This document shows positions 35,903 to 48,351 of a stretch of 64,000 nt of DNA, piece by piece; position 1 is the first letter of the stretch, and every line of letters starts with the position of its first letter. The stretch comes from Anticarsia gemmatalis. Lineage: Eukaryota; Arthropoda; Insecta; Lepidoptera; Erebidae. The DNA lies in assembly GCF_050436995.1 (NCBI RefSeq), contig NC_134763.1, forward strand, positions 4,402,001-4,466,000, in the 5' to 3' direction. A program made the position numbers and the translations under genes. The notes below the pieces were generated by a model. That model had not been told where the DNA came from. It saw nothing but the letters and a program-made list of their open reading frames with translations, and made no database searches.

Positions 35903-38900
35903 ATGAGTGACACCGGTAGTGATATAGAGGAGGTGACAGAGCACACGGCACTCATGGACGGCCACATAGCTGAAGCCCGCCCTGATAGGGAGATTGCCGA
36001 AAGAATAGCGAGAAAACGAAAGACTAAATCCGAAACACAGCGGAATTATGGTGTAAGTAAACTATTTATCCAGACCTGCAAGTCCACTGAAGTGTTTTTC
36101 TGACACTTGTAAACGCGATGACTAAACCTTCCTCTACACCCACTATCTGTTTGTTTGGCATTGTGTGCTTCAGTTGAGTCAAGTAGTTAAAAGTATATTG
36201 TAAATTAACATAATTTCTTTTTCTGCACTATGCATAGGAATAAATTATACAGTGATAGGCATTTTTATGATCTGTTAAATAATAACTGCATATTGCAGGT
36301 GTTATTCTTTTACTATCACTATCATTGATGTTTTTGGTAACATAATATAATTGTTTATAGGTAGTTATGTCCTGAACTCCATCACACCTTCTCTGTTATT
36401 ACAGTTCTGTGTAGTCTTTATATAAAGTAATGTTTAACAATTTCAGAGTGTTGAGCAGACAGAGGGCAGTGGTTCTGGGGCAGCCAGTAGCTCTGCACCT
36501 CCTGTGCCACCAGCAGCACCAGCCGCAGAGCCTCAATTAGAAGAGCTAGAGCTTAAATATGGGGCTCGTCATGTGATCAAGTTGTTTGTGCCTGTCACCT
36601 TGTGCATGCTTGTTGTTGTAGCCACAATATCATCTATCAATTTCTATTCAGTCAAAGATGTATATTTGTAAGTACTAATTGTCTTTTATTCTTATGTTGA
36701 AGTACTTTTCATACATTATAAGTTTTATGATGATGGAAGAGAAAGTAAGTAAAATGCTAATGAATAACTTTCAGAACATGAGATTGTTTTGTATACATTT
36801 TACTATAATGCTATAACAGGAATAAATATTAAGCAATCTGTTTCAGAGCATACACTCCATTTCACGAAGAGAGTCCATATGCAGTGACCAAAGTGTGGAA
36901 TGCACTTGCCAACTCTATGATCCTGTTATGTGTGATAGCTTTGATGACTGTGTTACTCATAGTTTTGTACAAGAAGAGATGTTACAAGATCATTCACGGG
37001 TGGCTCATACTCTCCTCATTGATGCTGTTATTTTTGTTCTCATATTTGTACATAGAGTGAGTATATGGTAACAATATATTAAATCAAATATTTGAAAAAT
37101 ATTCATAAGTCCCCTCTGAAGGTCTTTGACCAATGGTTCAAAACTTTTTGAAAGTTATAACAGCCCCAGCCTTATTTACAAAGTTTCCATGGAGCTTACT
37201 TTATGATTTATTGCCAGAATACTAGAATTAATTGTTAGTGTACAAGCTAATCATAGCATTATTTTAAGTAAAACTTGGAACTTGAACTAAGTACAAATCA
37301 CTTTAGCAGTTTGAACTGAAATATGCTACTAATGCCATATAATGTATAGTCATACACATACCTGTAGTAACTGATATTGATTGAATGAATTGACTGAATA
37401 TTGTACCTAGCTAATAATAATTGATTTTCAGGGAAGCTTTACGTGCTTATAATATACCAATGGACTACATAACATTAGCATTTGTAATGTGGAACTTTGG
37501 AGTAATGGGCATGATTGTTATTCACTGGAAGGGCCCACTGAGGCTGCAACAAGCGTACCTGATCTTCATTGCTGCATTGATGGCACTCGTCTTTATTAAA
37601 TATCTGCCTGAGTGGACTACTTGGGCTGTTCTAGCGGTTATATCAATATGGGGTAATTATCACAAGTTTAAATTGCAGAAAAAGGACACTAATAACTTGC
37701 TTTTCTAATCTGTGTCTCTTTGAATGTCATAATTCATTAACATTTTGTTACTTAATATAAGAGGAGGTAACAATACAATGAATAAACTTGAATTGTTTTA
37801 GATCTGATTGCTGTGTTGACACCAAAGGGTCCCCTACGAATACTGGTAGAAACAGCTCAAGAAAGAAATGAGCCAATATTTCCTGCTCTCATATATTCAT
37901 GTGAGTATTAATGCATTTTTTGAGACTTCATTGTTAATTCGGTGGCAGCCAATTGCGAGCACTGCTAAGTCGTGGGGTAATAGACTAATAACAGATGTAT
38001 ACAATTTCAGCGACTGTGATGTACTGCCTGGCGGCGACGACGCCTGCGCCGGGCGGCGCGGGCGCGGGCGGCGGCGCGCGGGCAGGTGAGCGCGAGCTGC
38101 GCCCTCTCAACCCGCACGGTCCGTTCTCTCCTATGTCCCCGCTCCTACTAAGTTCATTTTTATTTAATTAACCCGTTAAAGCATTCTGTTATTATTTCGT
38201 TATTTTACCCTTTCTTTCGAGAGCTTTAAAACTTGGAATGCGATCGTGACTGTTCGGTTTGTAGGCGGTGCGACGCCGGAGGGCGGCGGCGCAGGGGACG
38301 CGGGTTTTGACGCGGCGTGGCAGGCTCGGGCGGCGGCGGCGCGGCGCATGCGTGTGGACAGCACGGCGCCGCCGCACTACACCACGCGCCTGGAGCGCGC
38401 GCCGCAGGGCCCGGCGCCGCCGCAGCTCGCCGACAGCGACGAGGAAAGTGAGTTCCGGCCCTAGTTTCGTCTTGTTGACCCTCTCTATTGTGCCGGTTGA
38501 AATTACAAAATGTAAAAACTAAATAAAAATATTTGGCATATCGGAACTTTTTATAAATTGCATTAAAAAAAGGAGGTCTCGATTCGTCGTAATATTTTTT
38601 GTTTGTGTTGCAATATGTGTCTTACTACTTATGTATACACCCTTCATGTTTTTTTTTTACAATCCTGTTCTTACGTTATTGATTTTTAATTCACAGAGGG
38701 GGTGAAACTCGGTTTAGGAGACTTCATTTTCTACAGCGTACTGGTGGGAAAAGCCAGTTCATATGGAGACTGGAACACAACACTCGCTTGTTTTGTAGCT
38801 ATATTAATTGTAAGTCAATAATTTCAATTAGAAACTACGGATCTCATATTTTTTCAAAAGATCCCATAATTGCATTAAAGTACCTCTATCTAGCATGTGT

Positions 38901-39080
38901 TGAATTTTATTATTTCGTCCACAGGGGCTGTGCCTGACACTGCTTCTGCTAGCGATACTCAAGAAGGCGTTACCGGCGCTGCCCATCTCGATAACGTTCG
39001 GGTTGATATTCTACTTCGCGACGCGATGTGTTGTCAAGCCGTTTGCGGACGCTCTAGCCGCCGAACAAGTGTTTATTTAG
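35903..39080 (+). CDS. Psn: Presenilin
   Basis: Catalytic aspartyl subunit of gamma-secretase, cleaving Notch and other membrane stubs in ER/Golgi/plasma membrane. Nine exons: 35903-36052, 36447-36667, 36847-37056, 37432-37652, 37802-37900, 38011-38085, 38265-38447, 38697-38809, 38925-39080; 475 residues. Hydrophobic segments match the nine-pass topology. Catalytic aspartates are D268 in SIWDLIAVL (TM6) and D395 in GLGD (TM7); PAL is at 441-443. The variable N-terminus is acidic and Pro/Ala-rich. The cytosolic loop between TM6 and TM7 (about 301-386, exons 6-7) is rich in Ala, Gly, Pro and Arg and encoded by DNA far richer in GC than the surroundings. That loop holds the autoproteolytic site in other presenilins. 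Confidence 0.96.
38030..38450 (+). other. GC-rich island over presenilin loop exons
   Basis: Two blocks (38030-38100 and 38262-38450) are dominated by GCG/GGC/CCG trinucleotides, in an otherwise AT-rich window. They coincide with presenilin exons 6 and 7, which encode the hydrophilic loop. Intron 6 between them returns to AT-rich composition, so the bias follows the exons. Confidence 0.8.
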
Positions 39081-41429
39081 CCTCCGCCCGCGCTTTGCTC
39101 ACGTACTTAGCTAGATCAAAACTTATTGTTTCGATAACATAACAGGTGTACAGTAAAAAGAAAACGTGCTGTAACGATTCAAGATCGATATGGATTATGA
39201 AATATATGTACGATGTTACGTTAGGGCTATGATGCCGATTTAAACCGTTCAAGTTTAGGAGAGTATGAAGATTTGCCGAATATGAACTTCTTAATGTTCG
39301 TCTTTACAGGTATCAAAAATATGATGGCGAGTATTGAAAAATAAATGTAGATATTAGGAGATAGAGTGGAAAAGTGAATTGAATATTTAATGCAATAAAT
39401 TGAATTAGACACCAATAGTGTTAATATTTTCAATGTACATAGTAATATTTATTGAAAATAAAAGTATTATGAATAGGATATGTAACAGTCCCTATATTTC
39501 TCCATTATGATCTCTAAACTATTTGGCGCAATCCTAAAATGCCCTAACCTTTAGAAACCATTCAAGACATCACAAACCCTTATAACTTGTGTTTTAGTGT
39601 GTAACATTGTTTGCAAATGTTTTAGCTATAGCTGATATGTAACATTCCATTAATTAAGTTTGTGCGTTGTGCATCATTATATAATTACTTCTTTGTTATA
39701 ATTGCGCTCTCTTGCATCAATTTGTGTAAAGTTAATTTTTATTGTGACCTTTGTTTAACATTTTGTAATATAAACATATTATTCATAATATTTTCCTTGA
39801 CAGAAGTAAAATGAAACGATTAAATAATGTAATTTCCTTTATTGACATTACCTATAGTATCTAAATACTTGGCAGTAGCTGTTGAACTCTGATTTTAAAC
39901 AATTCCAACGACACCGGTGAACGAGACCCCAAACGTGTCGTGTAGGGCAAACGTCGATTTATTTGACATTATCGACGATAAGGCACGGTACGGTAGGTCA
40001 AGACTGTCACGCTCGCCACACCGTACGTCCTAAGATATACCTAAGGACGCATACCAAGTCTCCGGTAGCCCAGAAGGGCGCCTAGATGCAGCTCTGCATG
40101 TATATTGTTGTCGGTTCCTTGCGATCACCACCGGACCAAGTGTCCAATAATTTCGTGGTTATATTTTATGAGTATTATATACCTACATTAAATTATTTGA
40201 GAAGTTATTCAACATATTACTTATTCTATTAAGGATTAATGTTGAATATATGCTACTCATATATCAAATGGATGAGGTCTGTGAACATAATGATAAAAGA
40301 AAGAGTATTTTTAAAGTATTTTAATATATAAATGTACATATGTAATAAAATATACTTTATTGCTTACACATCGAATATTGCTCAGTTTAAATTTGTAAAA
40401 TAGGATGAAACAACGATAGTGTACTTGATTTATAAATATCGTACACAATTTAGTGTGACCGATTTTGTAATTTGTCTATCCTCTATTCACTAAAGTAGTT
40501 AGTGGCTATGAACTGATAATTTGAGTCAATTCCACAATTTGTCGCCACTTTCAAATATTGCATCTACATTATTCGCAGTTGTTTCTATCAAACATAATAT
40601 GATTAGTTCAGAAGAATGGCCATTTATAATGACATTCATAATATTGCACTTACTGGTGTCTGGTAACTTTCTAACAATGTAAGTAACAATAACTATTGAA
40701 ACAACGTTTAACAAATTAGATTTTAGGTACAATTTGCACTAAACCATTATCTGTTCTAAAAGTAAAATTATCTAAAAATGCATTTATACAATGTGAAATA
40801 AAGTAATAGGCAAATGTAACAATACTATGATATTTTTGTTTCAACTTGTATGGTTACAGTTTATTATTACTATAAATTGGTCCAATAAGATAAAATCTAA
40901 ACTTAATCACAAAAATAAATTTTAAATATTAATTATATAAGCCAACAGGAATGTATGTATGTATTAAGTTCATGTTGCAATGTTTTAAAATTTAAATAAA
41001 AGTGCAAATACTAGAATCACTAAAGGTGCTTTGTCACTTTTACAATAAGAAAGATCTAAAATAAATAATTTAAGTAAGACATCTAATAAACAATACACAT
41101 ACTTTATAATCTAAAATAGTTACTTAAATAAGCAGACTTAGTAGATTTCAGTGCATATTTTCACTTGTGACTTGTGTGCAATAGTAATAGTAATATTTTA
41201 TAATAAAAAATAACTTTAACATTGGAATGATTTTAGAAAGGTATAAAAATTGTAACAAACATATTGCTAATCACAAACATGGTAAAACCAGTTTACAGAA
41301 CTTATAAAATATTTCTAAACCATATAATTACTACAACCAATATGTTTTTCTAATTGTTCCATCTCCAGAGATCTTTAAATTAAATAACGATGTTACACTA
41401 AAACAACAACCACAACCTTGCTCGCTCAC
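39081..41429. other. Intergenic region between convergent presenilin and hemomucin-like genes
   Basis: Contains the 3' untranslated regions of both genes. A moderately GC-richer patch near 39905-40140 has no coding frame or tRNA fold that I can support. The rest is AT-rich with no feature. Confidence 0.45.
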
Positions 41430-44400
41430 TTAATTGTTAGGTACAGGGATCTCAGTGGGAACTCCACCCTTTTTGATCACTTTTAACGTATCCTTTGTTG
41501 GTTTTGCAGTGTCTGAGGGAATGTCTTCTTTGATAGGAATTTGCTCTTTATTTTGACCCTGGGAAGCTTTTGGTTTTTCCTGTTTGACTGGTTTTTCCGC
41601 CTTTTTAGGTTTATCTGGTGTTTGAGTGGTTTTTGGAGGTGAAGACGTTGTTTTCTCAGTAGGTTTTGGAGGCGGGGTTGTTTTAGCGGCAGGTTTGGGA
41701 GTCGTGGTGGGTTTCGGCTGCTCTTGTGCCTTTTTAGCAGGTTCAGTCTTTGCTGGCGGCTGTGTTGTTTTGGGCGGAGGCGGTGTTGTGGTGGTTGGCT
41801 GTTTCTTTTCTACAGGTTTTGCGTTTTCGACAGGTTTAGCTTGAGGAGGTTTGACTACTTTAGGAGCTTCCTTCTTCTCTTCTGTCTTAGGTTTGGTTTG
41901 AACTTTAGGAGCTTCTTCGACTTTAGGTTTCGGTTTTTCTTCCACCTTGGGCTTCTGTTCTACTTTTGGTTTTTCCTGTACCACTTTAGGTTTCTCTACC
42001 TTGGGTTTTTCCTCTACTTTAGGCTTAACCGCCTCGACTGGCTTAGCCGGTGGAGGTTTTGTCTCTACTTTTGGAGTTTCTGTTTTTTTAGCTGACTCAA
42101 ATGCTTTTTTCAGAAGAGGTGGTACAGGCACTGCGCCGATAAAGTCTTGAACGTGTGGGCTGCCAGTGTACAATTTGTCATTGTATACTATAGCGTCACT
42201 GATATGTCCCAAAGAGTTATCAGTGTTGTAGTAGCTTGCAATAATATTTCCATTCCAATCAGCTTGCAACAATCCTGACAGGGTAGGAGTTATGCCTGAT
42301 ACACTTTTGAAGTGTCCAATCTGTAAGTAAATAATAAGCAAAGTAATTATTTTTATCGTCTATACTAGTCTATAGTATAACAGAATGTTTTAAAATGGAG
42401 CATGTTCCTTACATGATACACAATCTCTTCGAATACGATGTGTGGGTACAGGGTGTTCAGATATTCGAAAGGTATTTCTATTAGCCGCTGTAGTCGAGCC
42501 AAAAACTTCCTTACAACCGGTGTAGTAGACATAGAGCGTGTTAATAAAGGTTGTTCGTCATCGAACACGGTGTATAGACCCACAAGTATTCCAGAGCCGT
42601 CTGGTAACACGCGCACGTTGTCGGGAATACCTGAGCAAATAGATAAAAGACAAATAAGTCATTGCTTACAATAATCCTATGTACCTACTATGTAATACTT
42701 GACAACATAACACAAACAAGTAAATGAACACCTGTGTAAACTAGACTTTTACATTTGTGGCAAACATAACACCTAGCATTCAATATCAAAGCAGTAGTGA
42801 CTGAGCTATCGGAGCCATGTATTATTTTTTAATTATCTTTTTATACTTTTTACACACAAAATGTGTTGCCGAAATGGTATTCGAAAGTGATGTCAATTTT
42901 AGAGTCGAGGCAGGTTCAAAAACTTGTATTTTCCAAAAAGGGAAAGTTGGACAAATGATGGAAGTTTATTATCAAGTTTTGGACGGACAACACGGAGACT
43001 TGGATATTTCATTCGATATTATCGATCCACACGCCGTCAAGATTGTTTCGGATTACAAAAAATCACAAAATTCCATAATAATGGAATTAGAAGCAGATGG
43101 AGATTACGCGTTTTGCATGGATAATACGTATAGTATGATGAATTCCAAGCTGGTGTTTGTGTACGTACTTATAGAGGACAAAGAAGTGAAAACAGACGAA
43201 GCAGAAGTCGCCGTAGTCGACGCAGAAGGAGGAGAACAAAAAGAGGAAGAGATTCTAGAATGGGGTGGAGTTGATGAAAATGGGGAGTTGTACTATTTAG
43301 AAGTCGCGCACATTGCAGATTCTCTATCACGAACGCTGAAACACGTGGTGAAAGCGCGACACCTGTTGGATATTTACGGTGCCACTAAATCGCGTGATAG
43401 CTATTTAGCTTTCGAAGATACCTTCGTTGTAGATGTTTGGTCGAGCTTCCAAATAAGCCTTATGTTCGTTGTTGGTATGCTACAAGTGTACATGATTAAG
43501 AAATTATTTAAGCGTCCTTTTGACGATTATAAGAGCATGTACTAAATTATTTTACAAGAATAAATAAACTAAATTAATGTGACACATTTTCTCTTTCGTG
43601 GGTGGCGGCATAAAATCAAACAAATTAATCCCACTGTATGGCATATTATATTTGTGACACTTTATTATGTGTGTATTTTAATTTACTTATTTTATATAAT
43701 TACTAATCAATGTTATTCCTTATAATATAAATAGGTGCAATATGTACCTACTGTTAATACAAATAATAATTTTCCTGCTACAATTTATAATAACATAACA
43801 AAACAAAAACATACCTGGCAGTCCATCAATAAGAACTTCAGTGTTTCCTTTCTTGGGGCCCGCAAGGTAGTGTTTCAAGATTCTGTAGCGACAAGTCTCA
43901 GTGACAACCAGAAAATCATGGTTGGGTGATAGAACCAAGCTATTCGCAAACCACAAGTCATCAATGAGCACTTTACTCTCATTTTTTGCAGCATTGTAGT
44001 GGAAAACTCTAAAACCAACAAATTTTCATGAGTACCTTATGCATATGGATATCAATTTCATGACTCAAGCTGTGTTAGCAGCATTGCAATTCTAAACTTT
44101 GATATTTACCTTCCAGAAGGATCAGTAAGTATACTGATGGCTCCATCCTTCAAATTAAAGTCACTGCTGGAGTCTGTCCAGTAGAAGTCACCATTTTTGG
44201 CCAATGCAATGGAGTTGAAAAGTTTTGGTTGACGTTTTTCTATTTCTACACGAGGTGACACCAATAACTGTTTCTTATCACTCTTCAGATCTACTTTCCA
44301 AATGCCATGGTAAGCATCTGCCACATACAGGGTTTTACCACTGTCATCTATTTGGAAGCCAAGAGGCCTGCCACAAATGTGTTCTTTAGATAGCCCAGCT

Positions 44401-45335
44401 ATAACAACAAGGTTAAAGTATGTATTTACACAATAGATAATTATAATTTAGTGTATATTCTTATGTAAAATATAATCTTTGCATTTGTTTGATTTACCTT
44501 TAACTATTAATGAAAAATGATAACTTATAACAAACATTTAACTAAACCAAATGTTGAATGTAGCTAAATAAACATGACAATCAAGAAAGAAACAAGTATT
44601 TTTGATAGTAATTAATTTCATGGAAACAATTGTAAAAGCAATTCTTAAAAGTATATACTGATGCAAGATGTAACTTTACAGAACAATGTAAGATGTATAA
44701 AGAATATATTACTTACTGCATGGTTGTCCTACTTTAGTGACAAAGGTAACATGACCTCCGGGTGAGATCTTGACAATTTCCCCAGTTGCCAAGCTGGTGT
44801 ATAATTCACCATTTAACAACTGGAATGCTTCAGGTCCCAGGAGCTTACCCTTGTATCTCTTCTCAGCATTATTTAACAGATCATTTGGTGCTAAAGGACC
44901 AACTCTTGGTTGTACCGGTGCTATCCTAAATGTACAAGTAATGTTTTCAATTATATGATTAATTTAAGATTATCACTATCATTGGTATGTACACACATTA
45001 TTATTCAACAACCTTGACAATGTACACTCAAGTAAGTAATTTATTCATGCAAATCACAGTCATCAAGAATCATGTTGCTACTACAATATTCATTTAATTT
45101 TTCAATTATAACTATACCTATGTACAGCCCAATGACAAGCATATCCATAATCATAATAATAAACATAAATATTTTTATTAGTTTCAAAAAGTATTACTCA
45201 CTCAATACTTGTGAACTTTGTATATGGAGGTAAATTAGGTATTAGAACAATGATGGTAGCAAATACAGCTAAATACAAAGACAACTTCACAGCTAGCTTT
45301 ATAATTCTCTTTATAAAATTAATGATGAACCCCAT
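41430..45335 (-). CDS. Hmu: Hemomucin / APMAP-like strictosidine-synthase-fold protein
   Basis: Type II membrane protein with a six-bladed propeller related to strictosidine synthase and APMAP; insect hemomucin is a hemocyte surface glycoprotein that binds lectins. Six exons: 45335-45202, 44925-44717, 44398-44110, 44008-43815, 42630-42413, 42320-41430; 644 residues. A signal anchor lies at about residues 13-32 (LAVKLSLYLAVFATIIVLIP). The propeller includes CGRPLGFQID, LYVADAYHGIWKVD, FYWTDSSSDF, LVVTETCRYRI and IPDNVRVLPDGSGILVGLYT. From about residue 435 to the end there is a low-complexity tail, first of KPKVEEKP-type repeats, then Thr/Pro/Lys-rich. In Drosophila hemomucin the tail is Thr-rich and mucin-like; here it is more basic and Pro-rich. 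Intron 4 (42631-43814) contains a complete gene on the opposite strand. Confidence 0.88.
41500..42095 (-). repeat. Low-complexity coding repeats in hemomucin-like tail
   Basis: The coding strand repeats units such as KPKVEEKPKVEKPKV and TTTPPPPKTTQPPAKTEPAKK, with degenerate 6-12 residue periodicity. The region stays in frame, so length variation should come in multiples of three. Confidence 0.75.
42817..43545 (+). CDS. p24 / TMED family cargo receptor (TMED1/5-like), nested and intronless
   Basis: p24 proteins are type I membrane proteins cycling between ER and Golgi in COPII/COPI vesicles. One exon encodes 242 residues. Signal peptide MYYFLIIFLYFLHTKCVA is followed by a GOLD domain with the family cysteines (KTCIF and YAFCMDN) and YYQVLDG, which recall the TMED1/5 (gamma) group. 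An unusually long acidic insertion (about residues 120-150, EVAVVDAEGGEQKEEE) precedes the coiled-coil region. A transmembrane segment (about 209-227) and a short tail starting KKLFKRPF end it. It lies wholly in intron 4 of the hemomucin-like gene on the opposite strand. Absence of introns suggests retroposition or intron loss. Confidence 0.85.
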   Translation: MYYFLIIFLYFLHTKCVAEMVFESDVNFRVEAGSKTCIFQKGKVGQMMEVYYQVLDGQHGDLDISFDIIDPHAVKIVSDYKKSQNSIIMELEADGDYAFCMDNTYSMMNSKLVFVYVLIEDKEVKTDEAEVAVVDAEGGEQKEEEILEWGGVDENGELYYLEVAHIADSLSRTLKHVVKARHLLDIYGATKSRDSYLAFEDTFVVDVWSSFQISLMFVVGMLQVYMIKKLFKRPFDDYKSMY

Positions 45336-47419
45336 TTTGTACAGTTATCACCTGGAAAAAAAATGGGTCTGATTAATAAAGATATTTGTAAAAAACATTA
45401 GTAGTTAGGCAAGCACAGGTTTATTTTACTAAATCTGAATCAATAAAATATAATGTAAACAATATCCTAATGAGTTATTTTAAGTTTAATAGAGTCATGG
45501 AGAAATTGCTTTCACTACTGCACCAAAAAAAAGTCGTCGACGTGGCTTTATCAAGATAACAGTTGTAGATGCACCAATTTAAGGATTTTAATTTTTATCA
45601 ACACGACGGCCGCAAGATGTAGCAAATGTGTAGAGGGCAGGGGTGACCTAAGAATAAATACCGGATAGACAGTATCGACAGTTTCTAAGCTCGTCTATTG
45701 ATGCTCTTAACGAATAAATAGCGGCTTTAGATATTTTCCTTTTTAAACGAATAATTCTTTGCCTTGATACTGTTGCATGAAAATTATTCCTATCAATACA
45801 CACCTGTAATAGTCTCAAAAATTATTCGTGCCAACCAAACATAACCAGACTGCTGCTGCGCCAATTCTTCTAGCTCACTGACCGAACTGTCAACGTCAAT
45901 AATTGTAAATGTTGGTTCGTAATCGATTTTTGACATCATATTAATATTATACGTTGAAATTTAATTTGATAAAAAAATTCAACTTATAATCTCAATTTAG
46001 TTCAATTGTTTTAATAATATTGAAAATGGCTTTAAGTTACACTAACTGCGAATATAGTATGTTATTTTAACTATACCTAATCGTTTTACATTAAATCCAA
46101 ATCGATTAGGAATCATTATGTCAGAAACATCCCTAGTAAGACATGGCCATCGGACAATGTCATGGACGAAATAATAATAGTAACCTATGTCATTGACCCC
46201 AATTTAAGGCCGCGTTGCTAAAACCTTGGTAAAACTGGAAAAATAACGTGGAACTGGACAAGTGGACATACTACCACAGATTATTTCAGTCGTTAGTCAG
46301 CGAAAAATTAAAAAATCTTTTACCTCAGCAGTTTTTAAGAAAATAGCATTAGATAGAGCTAGGTGATAGGTGGGACAGGAGGAATATTCACGGTAGTGAT
46401 GACGATAATATTAACAATAATCAATATTGTTAATATTGTTATGTACCTATCTAGACCCTAAAAAAATGTTGAGCTACCGTTGCCATACCTACAAGGTAGG
46501 TAAGTACTATTTTGAAATTTCAGCCTAACAAATTAATTTTATCAAGTTTTTGATTGATTTCAGAATTGAACTTGTTTATTCCATTCAAAATCCTATAAGT
46601 TTATATATGAGCGAATGTTAAAGTAGGTAGTGAAAAATTCCCATCGCATAGAAAAAACTCTAAAAACACTAAAAGGGATTTCCACAATCTCGAGTTTAGT
46701 CGATTGTGACGGCGTTTCACCGCTAGTAAGATTAATAAATTGTGCTTCCAATGTTGTAACCATTTTTTTATCTCGGCATTATTGGTGTGAGGAACGTTCA
46801 ATTATTTCTTTAAAGGGTATATATATCACTAAATTTATCAATTTAAATTATTATTAAATGTATTCATCCATAAATTTTTCAACATAAGTTATTTTACTAA
46901 TTTAATTAACCCGCACTTGGCCAGCGTGGTGAACTTAAGGCCTAAATCTCCCTCATTTGGGAGGAGACCCTTGCCTTGCAGTTTAACAAATCATTGTTGA
47001 ATAAATGGTGGCACTGGTGGCAGTAATTACTTTAATTATTTAATTTGACATTTTGACAACATTTAATGAAAAACTTTGCAATGGAACTGAATTAAAAATA
47101 ATGCGTGATCCCGACATAGGTACCGAGATCTCGGTAAACCGGGACTGAGAGCCCTAAGTGAGTAGAATCCTTTTTTTTCCTTTTTATGCCGCTCATATAG
47201 CTTTAAAATATTTAAATTGAGATGCTATTAAGATCCTACTTGTTAGAATTTTTCACAATGAAGAATCAAAAAATTCAAACCCTAAGTAACTACGAAGGAT
47301 CAAGTAGCCCGCCTCGTAAACAATATATAAACTTTTTTTAACTGACAGACAGAAAGCGTCAAACTCAACAGATTATCTGTGCCGCTCCTGTCAAAAATTT
47401 CGTTCTTTCTGTCTGTGTT
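45336..47419. other. Intergenic region, hemomucin-like gene to RpS29
   Basis: AT-rich. Includes the hemomucin-like 5' end and an old LINE tail at 46909-46995. No open reading frame there looks real. Confidence 0.5.
46909..46995 (+). repeat. LINE 3' end remnant
   Basis: Reads CCCGCACTTGGCCAGCGTGG followed by GGCCTAAATCTCCCTCATTTGGGAGGAGACCC in two parts. This arrangement is a familiar lepidopteran non-LTR retroelement tail. It has decayed and has no clear target duplication. Confidence 0.55.
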
Positions 47420-47475
47420 GCCGCCATTTTGGACGTGTTCCTTACTGCTGTGTAGCGCAAAAACTATTTTGCACC
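47420..47475 (+). promoter_or_regulatory. RpS29 core promoter / TOP-like start region
   Basis: GCCGCCATTTTGG at 47420-47432 matches the reverse form of the YY1-type motif often found at ribosomal protein gene starts. A pyrimidine-led TTCCTTACTG follows within about 10 bases and could be the TOP-type transcription start. The start codon is at 47476. Called from motif resemblance only. Confidence 0.4.
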
Positions 47476-48351
47476 ATGGGTCACGCTAATATTTGGTATT
47501 CTCATCCTCGCAGATACGGCCAGGGCTCCCGCTCATGGTAAGATCTTGTTTGAACAAGGAATATGGCCAGTTGGGATAGAATCATAATTTGGTTAGAACA
47601 CGTGTTTCAAGTGCTCTTTTGCATGTTTCAGCCGCGCCTGCTCTAACAGACATGGTCTTATCCGCAAATATGGTTTAAACATTTGCAGACAGTGCTTCAG
47701 AGAATACGCTCATGACATTGGTTTCAAGAAGGTATGTTCCTATTTTATAATTCTATTCGTTTAGTCATTCTTGTTACAGCACCAAGCTGAACCATTCTTA
47801 CGTATAGCACCAATATTCATTTCCATAGTTGTTGATTTGCCAAATTGATAGAAAACTTTATGTTGTCACAACTTAACCTTAATTCTCAACAACACTAAAA
47901 CTCGTCATAACAAATTATTCTCAAGTTGAGGATATGCATATTCAACCAAGATATGATTTACTATAGAAGAACATAATTTATAGCCCTATCTTTATTATAT
48001 TTAATTGCAATATTTGTTATTGTTTGTGCTGTTACAATTACAATAGTTCATAAGCAGAAAGTAAGGTATCTAGAACACTAAATATTTAGGACTTAATAGG
48101 TTCAATAAACTACTATATGTGTTAGTGTATTGGTTGTTGATTATCACTAAAGTTATTGTGCAGGTCCTCAGACAAATTTAATCATCCTAGTGCAGAAATA
48201 TTGCTGCTCTTGGATCATTTAAAGAAGTAATTTGTAATTATTTAGACTTATCTATGGTATGAATTACTTCACTACACTCAGAAATCATTTTTGTATGCTT
48301 ATTTTACATTAATTATAATGTGTACTTTTTCTTTTGTTTCAGCTGGATTAA
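47476..48351 (+). CDS. RpS29: 40S ribosomal protein S29 (uS14)
   Basis: Zinc-binding protein of the small ribosomal subunit head. Three exons: 47476-47537, 47632-47731, 48343-48351; 56 residues, the standard length. Starts MGHANIWYSHPRRYGQGSR; zinc ligands fall in the CRAC and CRQC pairs. The third exon contributes only Leu-Asp-stop. Polyadenylation signal AATAAA starts 12 bases after the stop (48363-48368), giving a very short 3' untranslated region. Intron 2 (611 bases) is long enough to host a small nucleolar RNA, but I found no convincing C/D or H/ACA boxes. Confidence 0.97.

Noticed and set aside
38192..38522. Arg-rich ORFs on both strands
   Set aside because: Alternative frames of the GC-rich presenilin exon 7.
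41626..42150. Plus-strand Gly/Val- and Phe/Arg-rich ORFs
   Set aside because: Antisense shadows of the low-complexity hemomucin-like tail.
47732..48342. Intronic snoRNA in RpS29
   Set aside because: Ribosomal protein introns often host snoRNAs, but no paired C/D or H/ACA boxes with terminal stem were found by eye.
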